Of a stretch of 64,000 nucleotides of DNA, positions 43,996 to 54,637 are shown one piece after another; position 1 is the stretch's first letter; each line of letters opens with the position of its first letter. Source of the stretch: Lasiodiplodia sp. COLG20. Taxonomy: Eukaryota; Ascomycota; Dothideomycetes; Botryosphaeriales; Botryosphaeriaceae. Where the stretch lies: NCBI GenBank assembly GCA_009801085.1, contig VNWV01000029.1, positions 62,001-126,000 on the forward strand, read 5' to 3'. The notes under the pieces were generated by a model. That model did no database searches and had not been told where the DNA came from. It saw only the letters and a list, made by a program, of their open reading frames with translations. A program made the translations under genes and the position numbers.

Positions 43996-43997
<2 letters not shown>

Positions 43998-44220
43998 AAA
44001 GTGATATGAAATTTCAAGATAATACAGAAGTAGAAGATTGAACTCTGCTATGGAGGAAAAATCGAAAGACATGTTGAAGTGCAGATTTTTATCAAGTCGT
44101 CGCCTTATCTCCCTTCCTTCGGAAATCCGACCAGTACTAAGGTGCCACGTATGCTGACGATTGCGCAAGGCTGACTGCGCATCCCGATCAACGCCACCAT
44201 CCTTTCGTCCAGTATTTTAT

Positions 44221-44260
44221 CAAAGCGGATATTTCTTCTTTTTCAGAGTAGTTAGCCGGT
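44221..44260 (+). repeat. Direct repeat, left copy, flanking HET gene
   Basis: The sequence beginning CAAAGCGGAT and ending GAGTAGTTAGCCGGT recurs at 47284-47324, with about five substitutions and one single-base gap. It lies 454 bp before the HET ATG at 44714. Confidence 0.7.
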
Positions 44261-44713
44261 GCGCAGCGTGAGGTTGTCAAGCTAACGCCATGTTTTATTT
44301 CTGAGGATCCAGCCGTACACCCGTCGCTTCGGTGCGCTGCTAGGTAAGGATATTGTCTCTATCGAACTACCTTGCATGGGTTCACAGTCAAGAAACGTAC
44401 TCATCTCATCTGTAATTCGCAGTCCGATCTGCCTATCTGCACCGTTACGGGGTAGCGCAAAACAAGAAGATACGACAAGGCTGACCTGGCTACGATCGCT
44501 GCATGTAGCCCGTTTCAGATGAGCTGGACATTATGGACTAGAAAAGTAGCGATCTGTCATCATGTGCAACGCCTTGTGGGCTTGGCAAATGGGAGCCTAA
44601 ATGTAGCCCCGCCGCCCGAGGCTAGCCTCGTAGTCCCTCGTCTAAACGACGCCATTCCTGCTCCTTGAATATGCTTGTTTTACCATAACGACGGAGCGCC
44701 TATCTCTCTCACT

Positions 44714-47011
44714 ATGGATCACATGTTTGTACCAATCCACACAGCATGTCCTCCTCCCCGGATCCGTTACGTCTGCCAACAGGAATACGATTGTGACAAC
44801 TTTCTCACCTATCCCGAACGCTTTATGGGATGGAAAGGAGAGGAGGCTTTCCGGGAATCCACGTGGGAAAGCATTGATCCGAATCACGCATCCGCGTTTC
44901 TCCAGCAGTGGCTATTTTTCGGATTGCTGGATGCATTTTTCGGTGACTTGGCCAAATTTTCCGACTTCATCGACACCGAAGAGAGCTCTGGTCTTTTGTA
45001 CGTCCACACCAGGGAGTTGGTTCCCATGGCGCAAAAATTCATTGAGAAAGACAAGGTAGATGGTGTGCTGGCCAAGCGTGGGCACTATTACCTCCAAATT
45101 TGCCTAGAGACGGCGTTTGTCACCTACTTGGCCCTTACTGAGAGCGGTTTGAGGAAGCGCTTGGATCCCTACTTCATTGCATCTTTGGCTGCCACGGGGC
45201 GGTTTTTGACGTGTCTTGCGCTAGCCATGCGCCCTGACAAATTCGTCACAATGTTCTGGCTCGAGCCCCAGGTACCAGACGAGAATGATGAGCATCTCCG
45301 CGAATTGGTAGCCGCGACCGGCTCCACCGGCATATTTAGCCTTGAGATGGCGCGGCATGGGTGGTGTCCGAGGCAAATCTCCATTGTCGCAGGAGCATCG
45401 TTTGAGACACTCTTCTACTGTTCGCGAATTCCACCCTTTGAAACGGAATTGGACCATCGGGCTTGTACGCGAACGAAGTGTATAGCTCTCCAAACCTTCA
45501 AGCCGACATACAAAACTAAACATGCCCTACCAGATTGCGATTGCAATTTTGTTGGTGTTAGTAGTGGGGAACTGGAGACCATACTGCACGATGGTCATAT
45601 TCCTTTAGTAAAGCTGGATGGAGACAAACTCATCATGATTGCAACCAAGGTCAGACCTGAAGAACCAGCTTTCTACATTGCCATATCGCACGTCTGGTCA
45701 GACGGCCTTGGAAATCCCACCGACAACGCCATGCCGTTGTGTCAACTCCGGCGCATTAACAGCATCTTGCAAGCTCTACAAGGAATCCCATGCTCTAATA
45801 CTGATGGGGTGCCATTCTGGATCGACACTCTATGCTGCCCCGCAATGAACTCGCCCGCGAAGCGGCTTGCAATCACTCGGATGCGAGAAACATATGCCAG
45901 CGCCAACAGCACGCTCGTCCTGTCAGCGGATCTCCAGGCCATCGCAGCCTCGCAGCTACCCGCCGTCGACCTTACATACCTCGTCGCCCTGTCATCCTGG
46001 GCCTCGCGTCTGTGGACGCTGCAGGAAGGCGCGCTAGCGCGCCTGGTATACGTGGTATTCAACGACATTGTCCTGAACTTCAACAAGGTGCTGCAGGACT
46101 GCCTAAGCCACGGCAAAAGCGCGTTCGCCCGCGGCTGGATCAACGATGCCGACTACATCCGCATGTGGGCGGCCGTCCGCGGCGACGCATTCAACGACTC
46201 GGTGCCCGCGCTCGCGCCCGTCTTCACGCTCGAGGCCGCCATGACCGCCGTGACCTACAGGACCACGAGCGTCGCCTCCGACGAAGCCCTCTGCCTCGGC
46301 AGTCTCGTGGGCGCGGATCTGGGCAGGATCGCCGGCGCCCCGCCGCCCGACCGCATGTGGGAGTTTTGGGCGAGCCTGCCGAAGATACCGTGGACGACCG
46401 TCTTTTGGCGTGGGGAGAGAATGGCGCAGCCCGGCCGCCGGTGGGCGCCAAGGTCGCTGCTTGGCGTCGTTGATGCTGTGGACTGCTTCTCCGACCGCGC
46501 GGCACGCGGGGAGTGCACTCCGGACGGCTTGATGGTGGATGCGCCGGGCATGATCTTGGAGAGCCTTGTTCCGCCGTACCGGGCTGACATAGACTTCCAG
46601 CTTTTTGTGGAAGATTGCAATGGTCCAGAGCAGTACTTCCTCTACAAGGAATGTGTTGGAGAGAGGGCGGATGCGGAACGGTTCGCTGTTCCCAGTGGGG
46701 CGTTCACCCAGATCGCCGTTGTGGTTGATGATACATCGATCACGGGTTTACAAAAATTCACGATGCTTTTTATCTATAAGGTGGAAGGCGACGTAACGTT
46801 TGCGCGACGGGGGGACGCGGGTTATGCGCAAAAGAGGCCCTTGACCTTAGCCTCCCGTTTTGCGGACACGGAGAAGGAGCTAAAATCACGAAGGGATGAC
46901 CCAACCGTCGCTGACGGTGATGAATATCTTAGGGAAATGGAAGGTCGCATTGTATATTTTGCAGCCAGAGGAAAATGGGACGACGAGCCACGAAAGTGGT
47001 GTATCGACTAG
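44714..47011 (+). CDS. HET-domain protein, intronless
   Basis: A single exon of 2298 nt, 765 residues from the ATG at 44714 (MDHMFVPIHTACPPPRIR). The N-terminal 320 residues form an all-helical head with Cys pairs (CPPPRIRYVCQQEYDC, ACTRTKC, CDCNF). The HET domain follows: FYIAISHVWSDGLGN, VPFWIDTLCCPA, ITRMRETYASANSTLVLSADL and WASRLWTLQEGALAR, the four usual blocks in order. The C-terminal region is unassigned. This is the HET subgroup with ISHVWSDGLGN rather than LSYCWG, so it is not a recent duplicate of the neighbouring HET gene. It is bracketed by a short direct repeat at 44221 and 47284. Confidence 0.9.
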   Translation: MDHMFVPIHTACPPPRIRYVCQQEYDCDNFLTYPERFMGWKGEEAFRESTWESIDPNHASAFLQQWLFFGLLDAFFGDLAKFSDFIDTEESSGLLYVHTRELVPMAQKFIEKDKVDGVLAKRGHYYLQICLETAFVTYLALTESGLRKRLDPYFIASLAATGRFLTCLALAMRPDKFVTMFWLEPQVPDENDEHLRELVAATGSTGIFSLEMARHGWCPRQISIVAGASFETLFYCSRIPPFETELDHRACTRTKCIALQTFKPTYKTKHALPDCDCNFVGVSSGELETILHDGHIPLVKLDGDKLIMIATKVRPEEPAFYIAISHVWSDGLGNPTDNAMPLCQLRRINSILQALQGIPCSNTDGVPFWIDTLCCPAMNSPAKRLAITRMRETYASANSTLVLSADLQAIAASQLPAVDLTYLVALSSWASRLWTLQEGALARLVYVVFNDIVLNFNKVLQDCLSHGKSAFARGWINDADYIRMWAAVRGDAFNDSVPALAPVFTLEAAMTAVTYRTTSVASDEALCLGSLVGADLGRIAGAPPPDRMWEFWASLPKIPWTTVFWRGERMAQPGRRWAPRSLLGVVDAVDCFSDRAARGECTPDGLMVDAPGMILESLVPPYRADIDFQLFVEDCNGPEQYFLYKECVGERADAERFAVPSGAFTQIAVVVDDTSITGLQKFTMLFIYKVEGDVTFARRGDAGYAQKRPLTLASRFADTEKELKSRRDDPTVADGDEYLREMEGRIVYFAARGKWDDEPRKWCID

Positions 47012-47533
47012 CACTCGACAGAAAAAAGAATTGTGAATAAATATCCATGATTGTGCTGAGTGTATCCTGATTTCGACGTGAAAAAATAATCTATTGACAT
47101 AACAAATTTTGAAGACGGAGCTTCTAAGGGTGGTGCATATCGCGCATGTGGAAATAATAACCCATTCGGAAATGGTGTAGCAAGAAAATAGCGTGCTTTA
47201 TACCTTCGATCGAATTTTGCTTGGATGCTTCTTTGAAGTGTATTTTTGAGTTACCATAGGAATTTCGGAACTTGTTATCTTCTCAAAGCGGATGTCTCTT
47301 TTGTTTGCAGAGTAGTTGGCCGGTTTTATCGGAGAAACTATTAAATATAACCCCTTTCTATATTGCTCTATCCACACCTAGTACATATACTGACATTCTA
47401 TAAGCTCAACCACCGTCGTCCAATCGCCACACTGCCACACCTTATCATGGACACTGGTCTCCTTACAAGTGACCGAGGGCAACCCGTCGCACTTCATCGA
47501 GCCGACGTCCTCATTGCTGTCGGACTCGTAGAC
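47012..47533. other. Intergenic, contains right copy of direct repeat
   Basis: This is the 3' flank of the HET gene and of the convergent glucanase tail. It carries the repeat copy at 47284-47324 and otherwise nothing recognisable. Confidence 0.5.
47284..47324 (+). repeat. Direct repeat, right copy, flanking HET gene
   Basis: This copy begins CAAAGCGGATGTCTC and ends GAGTAGTTGGCCGGT, matching the copy at 44221-44260 in the same orientation, 273 bp past the HET stop. Confidence 0.7.
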
Positions 47534-49075
47534 TCAGCCTTTATACGTCTTGAGATCGAACTCCAGATGGGTCGGGTGCTCGGGCACCTTGTCGGCGTTC
47601 GAGTCCCAGCCCGAGTTCTCGTCGCTGTACGGCTCTTCGTGCCGCGTGAGCTCATCGAAGTCACACTGGTCGTACTTCTGGCCCGGTGGGATGTCGTACA
47701 CAAGCCAGCTGTAGGCAGTGCGCTGGACGTCGTCCGACACCTGTTCGGTCACGGCCCTGCTGAGCAGCAACACGTACGATGTAGCCGTCGCCGTTGTCGT
47801 CGCCGTCGTTGTAGTCGTAGCCGGCGGGTTGTTCGTCGTGGCGGTCGCGCCCGGCGCCGAGACGGGCACCTGTTGGGCCAGCCAGTCGCGGTATTCGGTG
47901 AGGGCTGCCCCCGACCGCACGCGATCGGAACGGGAGGCAAGCGGCGGCTCCCAGAAGTCGAGAGCCTCGGCGGGCGCCGGCGTGCCGAAGAGGAGGGTCG
48001 ACGTGCCCGTCGCGGTGCATGCTTGAGTTGTGGCGCACACGGTGCTGCACGACGAGTCGACGCACGCGGTCGTGCATGCGCTGGCCGTCTGCGTCGTGCA
48101 CGGTTGGCTGGTGCTGCTGGGCTCGTTGCCGTCGTTGCTGCCGCAGGTGCCAGAGAGGCAGCCGAGGCCGCCGCAGACGCTCAGGGGACACCAGCCGTCG
48201 TCGTCGCTGTTGTGGTTGCCGCAGCCGCGGATCCCGCAGCCTTTTCCGCAGCCGAAGAAAGAGTCGCAGCCTCCGTCACAGGCAAAAATACCACAGATGG
48301 GCAGGATGATGCCACCAGAGTCGTCATCGTCATCATCGTCGTCGTCATTGTCATCGTCGTCAGTGTCGCGGGGTGGACAGCCGAATGGAGAGCAGTCGTA
48401 GAAGCCGCAGTTGGAAGTACAAGTTGTAGTTGGCTTGGCGCTGGTGTAAGTGATGGTAGGGAAGACGGGGAGAGAAGTAATCGTGATGGTAGGTTGAGGC
48501 TGAATGGTTTCGATATGTGGCGTAGAGTAAAATATCGGTGGAGAAGGGGTTTTGTTTCCTGGCCGTGTCGGAGCAAATGTAGCGACGTCTGCAGGGAGTG
48601 TCACCCTTACTGGAGGCGGCATTATACTCGTTCTCGGGATCACTGTCGTCTTGACAGTATCCGTCTTGTCGGCGGTAATTGTCCAGAACCGGACTTCGTC
48701 TGTGGTAAAAGGTGGAATAGTGAACGAAGTCAGTTTCGTAATGGTACGTCCTTCTAGAATAGACCAAACGCTGGTGGTCAATACAGGCCAGGTAATAGTC
48801 GTGTTAGTTGAGAGTTCATAGGGAGGCAGGATGAAGTTGCAAGGCGGGATGCACTGCATCGTAGGATCATCCGTCCAGATTGAGCCAGGGACATAGACGT
48901 CGACTCCACCGCAGCGAGTATCAGGGCATTGCCCGTTGTCCTCTGTGTTATCGGAAAGTGGTACGACCTGAGGGTTCATGTTGTAAACGCAGTCGGGACA
49001 CCCACTGGATACACACCGCCCTCCAGCAGCAACTCGCTTGATATTCCCCGCAGAATCCACAATATGCATCCTCTG
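47534..49075 (-). pseudogene. Detached Cys-rich tail of the GH71 glucanase
   Basis: The frame continues directly from the GH71 catalytic region across TAG (49078-49076), as QRMHIVDSAGNIKRV and GGRCVSSGCPDCVYNMNPQV, which belong to the normal GH71 C-terminus. An extension of about 450 residues follows: Thr/Pro-rich wall-spanning-type sequence, an Asp run of about a dozen acidic residues (around 48307-48360), and a Cys-rich module (CGIFACDGGCDSFFGCGKGC, then CGGLGCLSGTC). A Thr/Ala linker and a hydrophilic end close it. No GPI signal is seen. Without readthrough or correction of the stop this part is not translated. Confidence 0.65.
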
Positions 49076-50559
49076 CTAGCCAGGTTGGAGGCCGGGTAGC
49101 GTGCCGTAGTTCAGACCTGCGTGGAGTTCTGATCGGACAATCTGCTTGCCGCCGCTGTAAAGTTCAACAAAGTAACCTGCACTTGGCATGACGACAGCGA
49201 AGTTCAAGGCATCGTCTCCCGTTTCGAACCCGTCAGGTGGTACGAAGTACTCGCTTGCGCCATCCCAAGGGCAGCTGGCATTTTGTAGGATTGTCTTGTA
49301 CCATATTGCCCCGGTAAACTCTTCGTTGTGAGGCAGCATGTCGGAAGATTTAAGGCCCTCTTTGAACGCCGTGATGAATGATCCGAGAAGAGGTTGCCAG
49401 CCCGTATGTGGATAATTCTTTTGGGTTGCATACCGGGAGGGATCGGTGTCGTTGTTTTGCTCCCACCAGAGGTTGCCTATATAATGACTCTCAGGGCCAT
49501 CGTTCTACAGTAGTTAGCGGGATGTTAATTAGAATTCAAGCTAACGTACCCAGGTCACAATCTGCACGTATTCTGGAGATGGATCCATGTTGAGAATGCC
49601 GACCATGCGTAGAGGCATGTTGATTTCACCGGCTCGGTATATGTTCGTGTGATACTGCAAAAGTTAGCATAGTATACCTGGTTAGGCGGTAATAGAGCTT
49701 ACCGCATTCTTGTACTGCAGAGGGCTTAATGCTGTTTCATGTTTGTTAGTATCCAACATCACTCATCAGGGAGCTGTCACATACGAATCATATATGGCTT
49801 CGAGTGATTTGTTGCGCCTTGAAAGACCTTTTCATCAGGGCTGATGTCACCGGGGTATTCACCACCATACCCAGCGCGAAAGGGCCAAGCAGACTCCCAG
49901 CTGGCAAGACCATCCACTGTATTTTGCCAATGGGCCCACCATCCTGGGTCAGAGGCGTAATATCCGTCGGTTCCATCAAAGTCAGGAACGAAGAAGATTT
50001 GGTTATCCAGTTCGTCGCGCCACTCGTTCCATGTTACATTGTTCAGGCCGCCATCAGCAAACGTTGTGACCAACGGAAGGTTGTCGGGGCCCGCAAGCTG
50101 GTATGCACCATGGCCCTTGTAGTCTTTCACGAGACTGAGAAAGTCTTTCGCTGACTGTTTTGGTTTGGTGTCTCCAGCAGCCCAAAGATCCATGCTGATG
50201 AAGAGCTTGAAGTTCGGATGATTGTCCCGGGTGTAGTCGAACATGGCGTTCAGAGATTCGCGGACAAACGATTGTCTTGGGTCGCCAATGTTGAGCGAGA
50301 AGCCATCGAGGCCCATAGCTACGGCATCCTCGATATCTGTATGTATGTGATCCTCATCGGCATGCCCGACCTGTGAAAGGGTAAGTCTGCGGTCATCCTT
50401 TGCTCTGCAACAAGAACGAGACTTGCATAGCGAGGTTAAGGTTGGTCGATAGCGTACCATGTAGTGGGCAAAGACAGCCTTGGCGCTGGCATTCCGAGAG
50501 AAGAAGGCAACCAGACTGGTCGCGAACGCTAATATGGTGTGGAAGGACAAAGGATGCAT
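49076..50559 (-). CDS. GH71 alpha-1,3-glucanase (mutanase), catalytic part, ends at an unexpected TAG
   Basis: This is a secreted endo-alpha-1,3-glucanase that would hydrolyse the fungal wall polymer. Exons 50559-50458, 50370-49785, 49731-49703, 49654-49550 and 49504-49076 give 416 residues up to the TAG; introns are 45-87 bp. The signal peptide is MHPLSFHTILAFATSLVAFF to about residue 26. The GH71 start AVFAHYMVGHADEDHIHTDI is followed by GLDGFSLNIGDPRQSF, LFISMDLWAAGD, FFVPDFDGTDGYYASD and IVTWNDGPESHYIG. The acidic residues expected in DFDG and the NDGPES stretch are present. The TAG falls inside the last conserved block, so the barrel is probably complete but the C-terminal sandwich is clipped. 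A TATATATA box lies at 50618-50625, about 60 bp before the ATG. Confidence 0.85.
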
Positions 50560-51653
50560 CGCAAAGATGGAGGTGGAGGAAGTGATGCTTTGGAAAAGAA
50601 AGCGGGCATATGGGGAATATATATACACTCATCGCTTCGAGCGGAACAACACTGGAGGAGCTGTAGCCTGAGAACACTACCGATTTGTGCCTCTCAAAGG
50701 ATCTGGGACGATAAGGAAGGCGATTCCTCATCAGTAACCAACACCGTGATCATATCCAAGGACAATCAGTGGGCAAGGATTCTTAGAAGCCAATCGCCAA
50801 AGGTTTTATGAGACTTGTCTTCTTTAGGGGCTCCGCCCAATGCTAAGGCGGACAAGAATGTCCTCTTGTAGTTACAGCCATAAAATCTATCATCACGCTA
50901 GCCCTCGTGTACTGCGGCGCTGTGAGACATGAGGCAATCTGGTCAGAAGATCAGAGTTGGCTGAGCTGAGGTTGGAGGGGCCCACTGCGGCACAATGAGG
51001 CGTAGGAAAGCCATCCGAGTCATGGGGAACAGGATTCAAAAGTTTCAACTGAACATAAGTGCCCAGATTCCCATTTCCTACGAAGTGGCACCTTTTACGC
51101 GAATGGGGATAATGTATCTGTAAAAGAAATGAGGTTATACTCGTGATGGTGTTGAAGGATGATCGATTAGTAGCTACGGTAGGTTAGGACGATATGCATC
51201 CAAGCGAACTACACGAAGCCTAATCGGGCAACAAAGACGTTGCCGCAGACGTAGCGGGCTATTGGCAGATAGTTCCTGCCTGCCGGTACGATCCTCAACT
51301 CGCAAAAGTGGCTGGGATGTTAGCATCTCGATGGTTGGAGCCTACCATGCGGCGTAGCGGGTATTTCAGATAACCATATCCGGATACGAATATTGGGGGC
51401 CATTTTGTCCGCCGCTCATTGCCACTGGCCAGGCTTCCTTCACATGGACATTTAGCTGCATCAGACACTAACAGCCAAGGCGTGTTGCCGGCTGCAGTGC
51501 AGTGTGACTTGAGCGTAGCGCGGCAAAGGATCATGACCACGCCACTGATGCTGCCTTCTGTGACAGGTACAAATAGAGTCCGTTTGTCTGTTGGAATGAA
51601 TTCACACAGATCTTTCATGATACACTTCCACCTGACCTTCGCGCATCTTCAAC
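50560..51653. promoter_or_regulatory. Divergent promoter region, glucanase and HExxH protein
   Basis: 1.1 kb without a gene. TATATATA at 50618-50625 fits the glucanase TATA box. I see no repeats or other sites in the rest. Confidence 0.5.
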
Positions 51654-52979
51654 ATGTCCTGCCAGATACACCTATTACACTGGGTACTTCTACTCCTCCT
51701 ACTCTTTTTTTCGGCTACATCAACCGCTCAGGATAAAATTGGCTCACGCTTCAACGTGTACTGGGGGAATGAGCCGGGTAATTGCGCTGGTCACGAGAAA
51801 ACTCTCGACAGATGGCTTCAAGAAGCTATCGACCTTACACAAAGCAGTCTTCGAGCCTTCGACATTGCGTCGGATGACAATCCTCCTAGCAATGGATATG
51901 ACCATGCTAAACGTGCTAAAGTATTCCTAAAAGCCTTTTGGGGCTTCGATGCAGGATCCACCTCGGAGGATGTAGATCTCGTACGCGGTAGGATATGGCC
52001 TCTACTTGACCTGCAAACACGATTGACGCTGACCATCCTTACATAGAAAGGTTTAATGAAATCAATCAGTGGTTGCGAGGAACGACAAACCTCCCCAATG
52101 GAGCTGCAAAGCCGTGGCTCTTTTGCGATGGCACCGGTTTTCAACCAAAAGAGCGGACGGATAAGGCTGTGGAAAGCGACGGCGTCACCCTTGTACAACA
52201 AGTAAACCCAAACACCAAGGAGATTGGTCCCGCTGCAATTCAGGACGTTGAGAAGTATCAACCCTTCCTCTTTCTCAAAGACCGCGATGGCAACTTTGTC
52301 AAAGACAGCGCCGGCAATTACAAACCAAACTCGGACAAACCCCATTGGAGCGATACTTTGAGGCGATACGTCATGTCATCAGTTAATCTTCAAGAAGGCT
52401 GCGAAAAAAGTTTCATGGGCTGGACTAACCCTTATGAGCATCCCAGAGCGATGATTGTTTGTTTCGATGCTCTCCATACAAGTCCAACACCAGATGAGGA
52501 CTGGATAGAAGAAGACACAATCCTAGGAACATTCGTTCCTGACCTTGAACCTAACCCCTCGAATGGTGCCTTTTCATATTTCAAACCCAAGAGCACCACC
52601 TTTCTCCATGAGGTCTTCCACTTGTACTATGGAAACGAAGAAACTCCAGATTCAACATGTAAGTCTGTCAAAGGTCAAGGGTATGTAATCTCATTCTAAC
52701 GTAGTACCAGATCAACTCGCTGATGCTCAGGACACCATCGCGGACGACCCCAACACCGTACCAGCATCCGTCGATATGGACAAGTGGGAGAGTACGGACT
52801 TGGAAAAAGCTAACTCTAAGGGATGGACAAAGGCGGAGATTGTTCGAAGGACCCCGGAGATCTACGCGGTCTTTGCTATGACTTGCTGGACATGGTTTGA
52901 AAGAACATTCACGGTCAACGGTGTCGAGAACAGGGCGGACCTTTCGAGTACGGAGGTGGAGTGGATACCTCGTACGTGA
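51654..52979 (+). CDS. Secreted HExxH metallopeptidase-like protein
   Basis: Exons 51654-51987, 52047-52658 and 52711-52979 give 1215 nt, 404 residues. Residues 1-24 are a signal peptide with a Leu-rich core (WVLLLLLLFFSATSTAQ). The zinc-binding motif TTFLHEVFHLYYGNEETPD has the HExxH form (HEVFH) at about residue 300, in the position where fungal deuterolysin/Lys-N-like putative peptidases carry it. A third zinc ligand is not certain. Late Cys (CWTWFERTF) and an ordinary secreted-protein composition support an extracellular role. It lies next to the GH71 gene, in a divergent pair, in a secretome-like segment. The peptidase function is inferred from the motif. Confidence 0.8.
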
Positions 52980-53116
52980 TATGGATAGCTCATGCTTCGG
53001 CATTTACTCCTATCACGCCCAGAAGATCGATATTGGCTCGATCCATACTTTACTCGCTCTCGACTAAGCTTGAAGTGTTTGTCATCGGTTGTATTGGGAT
53101 ATTAGATAAGTGATAT

Positions 53117-54041
53117 TTAAGTTCGATCCCTAAAAAGATGTGCCGGCAATTTTCCGTTGCGTAGGAATCTCCCGAAGGTGGGTTCACCATTGAACCTCTT
53201 CGGGATGCCAAAAAACTCGCCGTAATGCTCTTCCGTCCACTCAATTGCTCCCAACGCTTTGATTTGTTCGTCGAACCATTGCTCTACAGGAATCGGCGGA
53301 TACATAATGCCCTGAACAATGGGATTCCGCATGCCACTTTCTTTCCACTTCTTCTCCGCCTCGTCGCCGTTCCAGAAGTGGAACCAGAGTAGCTTCTCCA
53401 CAGGCCCACCATATCCTGCCTGAGCACCTGCAGCCCACACGGGAATAGGCGGCGCTGATGGGAGCCTCGTTCCGGGTACGCCTCTGGGTCTCACTTGGTC
53501 GGGCCACCGAGGAACCATGCCGTTGATTTGGCGTACTTGTTCCCTCCTCTCCGCGCTCATCGGATACGGAAACGAAACTTGCACTGTAGCCACAAACTTC
53601 ACGCGGTGAAGGGCAGAAAGAAAGCTATTGCTGCATTCGATCTCCGTTTCTTTCGCCTCACCAAAAGTAGATAGCCCATTCCAATACTTAGCATATTCGG
53701 GCGACTTCCTGAAGGCTTCAAGGGCTTCGCGATTTTTCCAAGCTGCGGTGTGTCAGACGGTGGTCACAACGGGTTGGATGAAGGCACCTACTTGTACAGA
53801 TCACAACGATATCGGGGCGCTCTTTCACGCGAGCCCAGCAAGCTCTATCGTAGCCGGGCGCTTCTGTCAAGGGACAGATAGCATCAATCCATTTTTTGCG
53901 CGATTCGCAGAGTGGACGGGGGGCGCCAATCTCGAAAATGGATTCGGACTCAGGGACATGTATCTCGGTCCACGTGCTGACGAACAGTGCAGCGAGGCGC
54001 TGATTCTCTAAGAATTGCTGACGGAATTGGTCGTTCGACAT
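53117..54041 (-). CDS. Dimeric alpha/beta-barrel protein (EthD/ABM-like)
   Basis: Exons 54041-53792 and 53742-53117 give 876 nt, 291 residues. The first half has the stress-responsive/ABM pattern WTEIHVPESESIFEIGAPRP and, across the intron, TWKNREALEAFRKSPEYAKYW, a hallmark of monooxygenase-like dimeric barrels. The second half reads like a second such unit (VATVQVSFPYPMSAERREQV, LLWFHFWNGDEAEKKWKESG). No signal peptide or cofactor motif is visible, consistent with small cytosolic barrel enzymes used in secondary metabolism or quinone handling. The ATG at 54041 was chosen; an upstream in-frame ATG at 54107 exists. Function is not assignable beyond the fold. Confidence 0.72.
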
Positions 54042-54637
54042 CGTATGTTGAGGGAGAGTGGGTGTTTCGGAACCTGAGGAAGAGCCCAAGATCCCCAGGT
54101 GCGGCACAGTTAGGCAGCAGAACGTACGCTAGTCCTAATGCAGAACTTGGCATATTATAGCGCTTCGGTATTTTTAGATTGACGGAGCCCAGACGTACCT
54201 TGAACTTACTCAAGCACATTCTCTTAAAAACTCCAGATGAATAACAGATGACAGCCCGATGCACCAAGAACCGAGGTTCCGTACACAAGATTTTTATTCT
54301 CCGTATTCCTAACATCGACTCAGCAATCCCTCATTGCCCAACAATAGTCCATTACCAACAGGCAGTGATAACGCCAGCGGCCCGTATCTGACATCCATTG
54401 CACTCATCAGAACACTATCAATTATGAATGTTACATACGAACCAAAACATGGCATGGCCTACCTTGTCAAGCTTCTGGCAGCATATTCTTCGGCCAGCAG
54501 CCTCACTCATCCCACGGCCATTACAAGCATCTGCGTCCTTGAAGGTGCAGCTCTATAAGATAGAGACTAGCGCGAGTCGACCTTCTAAGCAAGTGGCCAA
54601 AGGGATAGAGCGTGAATCTTTCATGGATTAGATCTAT
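54042..54637. other. Intergenic, nothing recognised
   Basis: No motif or repeat is seen in this stretch upstream of the barrel protein. Confidence 0.4.

Larger units (their letters stand above)
43883..44713. promoter_or_regulatory. Divergent promoter between two HET genes
   Basis: 831 bp between two divergent HET-domain genes. It contains a 34-nt A run (43962-43995; a T run relative to the minus-strand gene, 80-113 bp before its ATG). It also carries the left copy of a 40-bp direct repeat at 44221-44260. No gene is seen inside. Confidence 0.5.

Noticed and set aside
47363..48757. Plus-strand frame of 464 codons over the glucanase tail
   Set aside because: It is the shadow of the Thr/Asp/Cys-rich minus-strand frame. 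Its low-complexity Val/Arg composition is an artefact of the codon pattern.
53110..53135. T-loop-like GTTCGATCCC suggesting a tRNA
   Set aside because: No acceptor stem, D-arm or anticodon arm can be drawn around it, and it overlaps the end of a coding exon.
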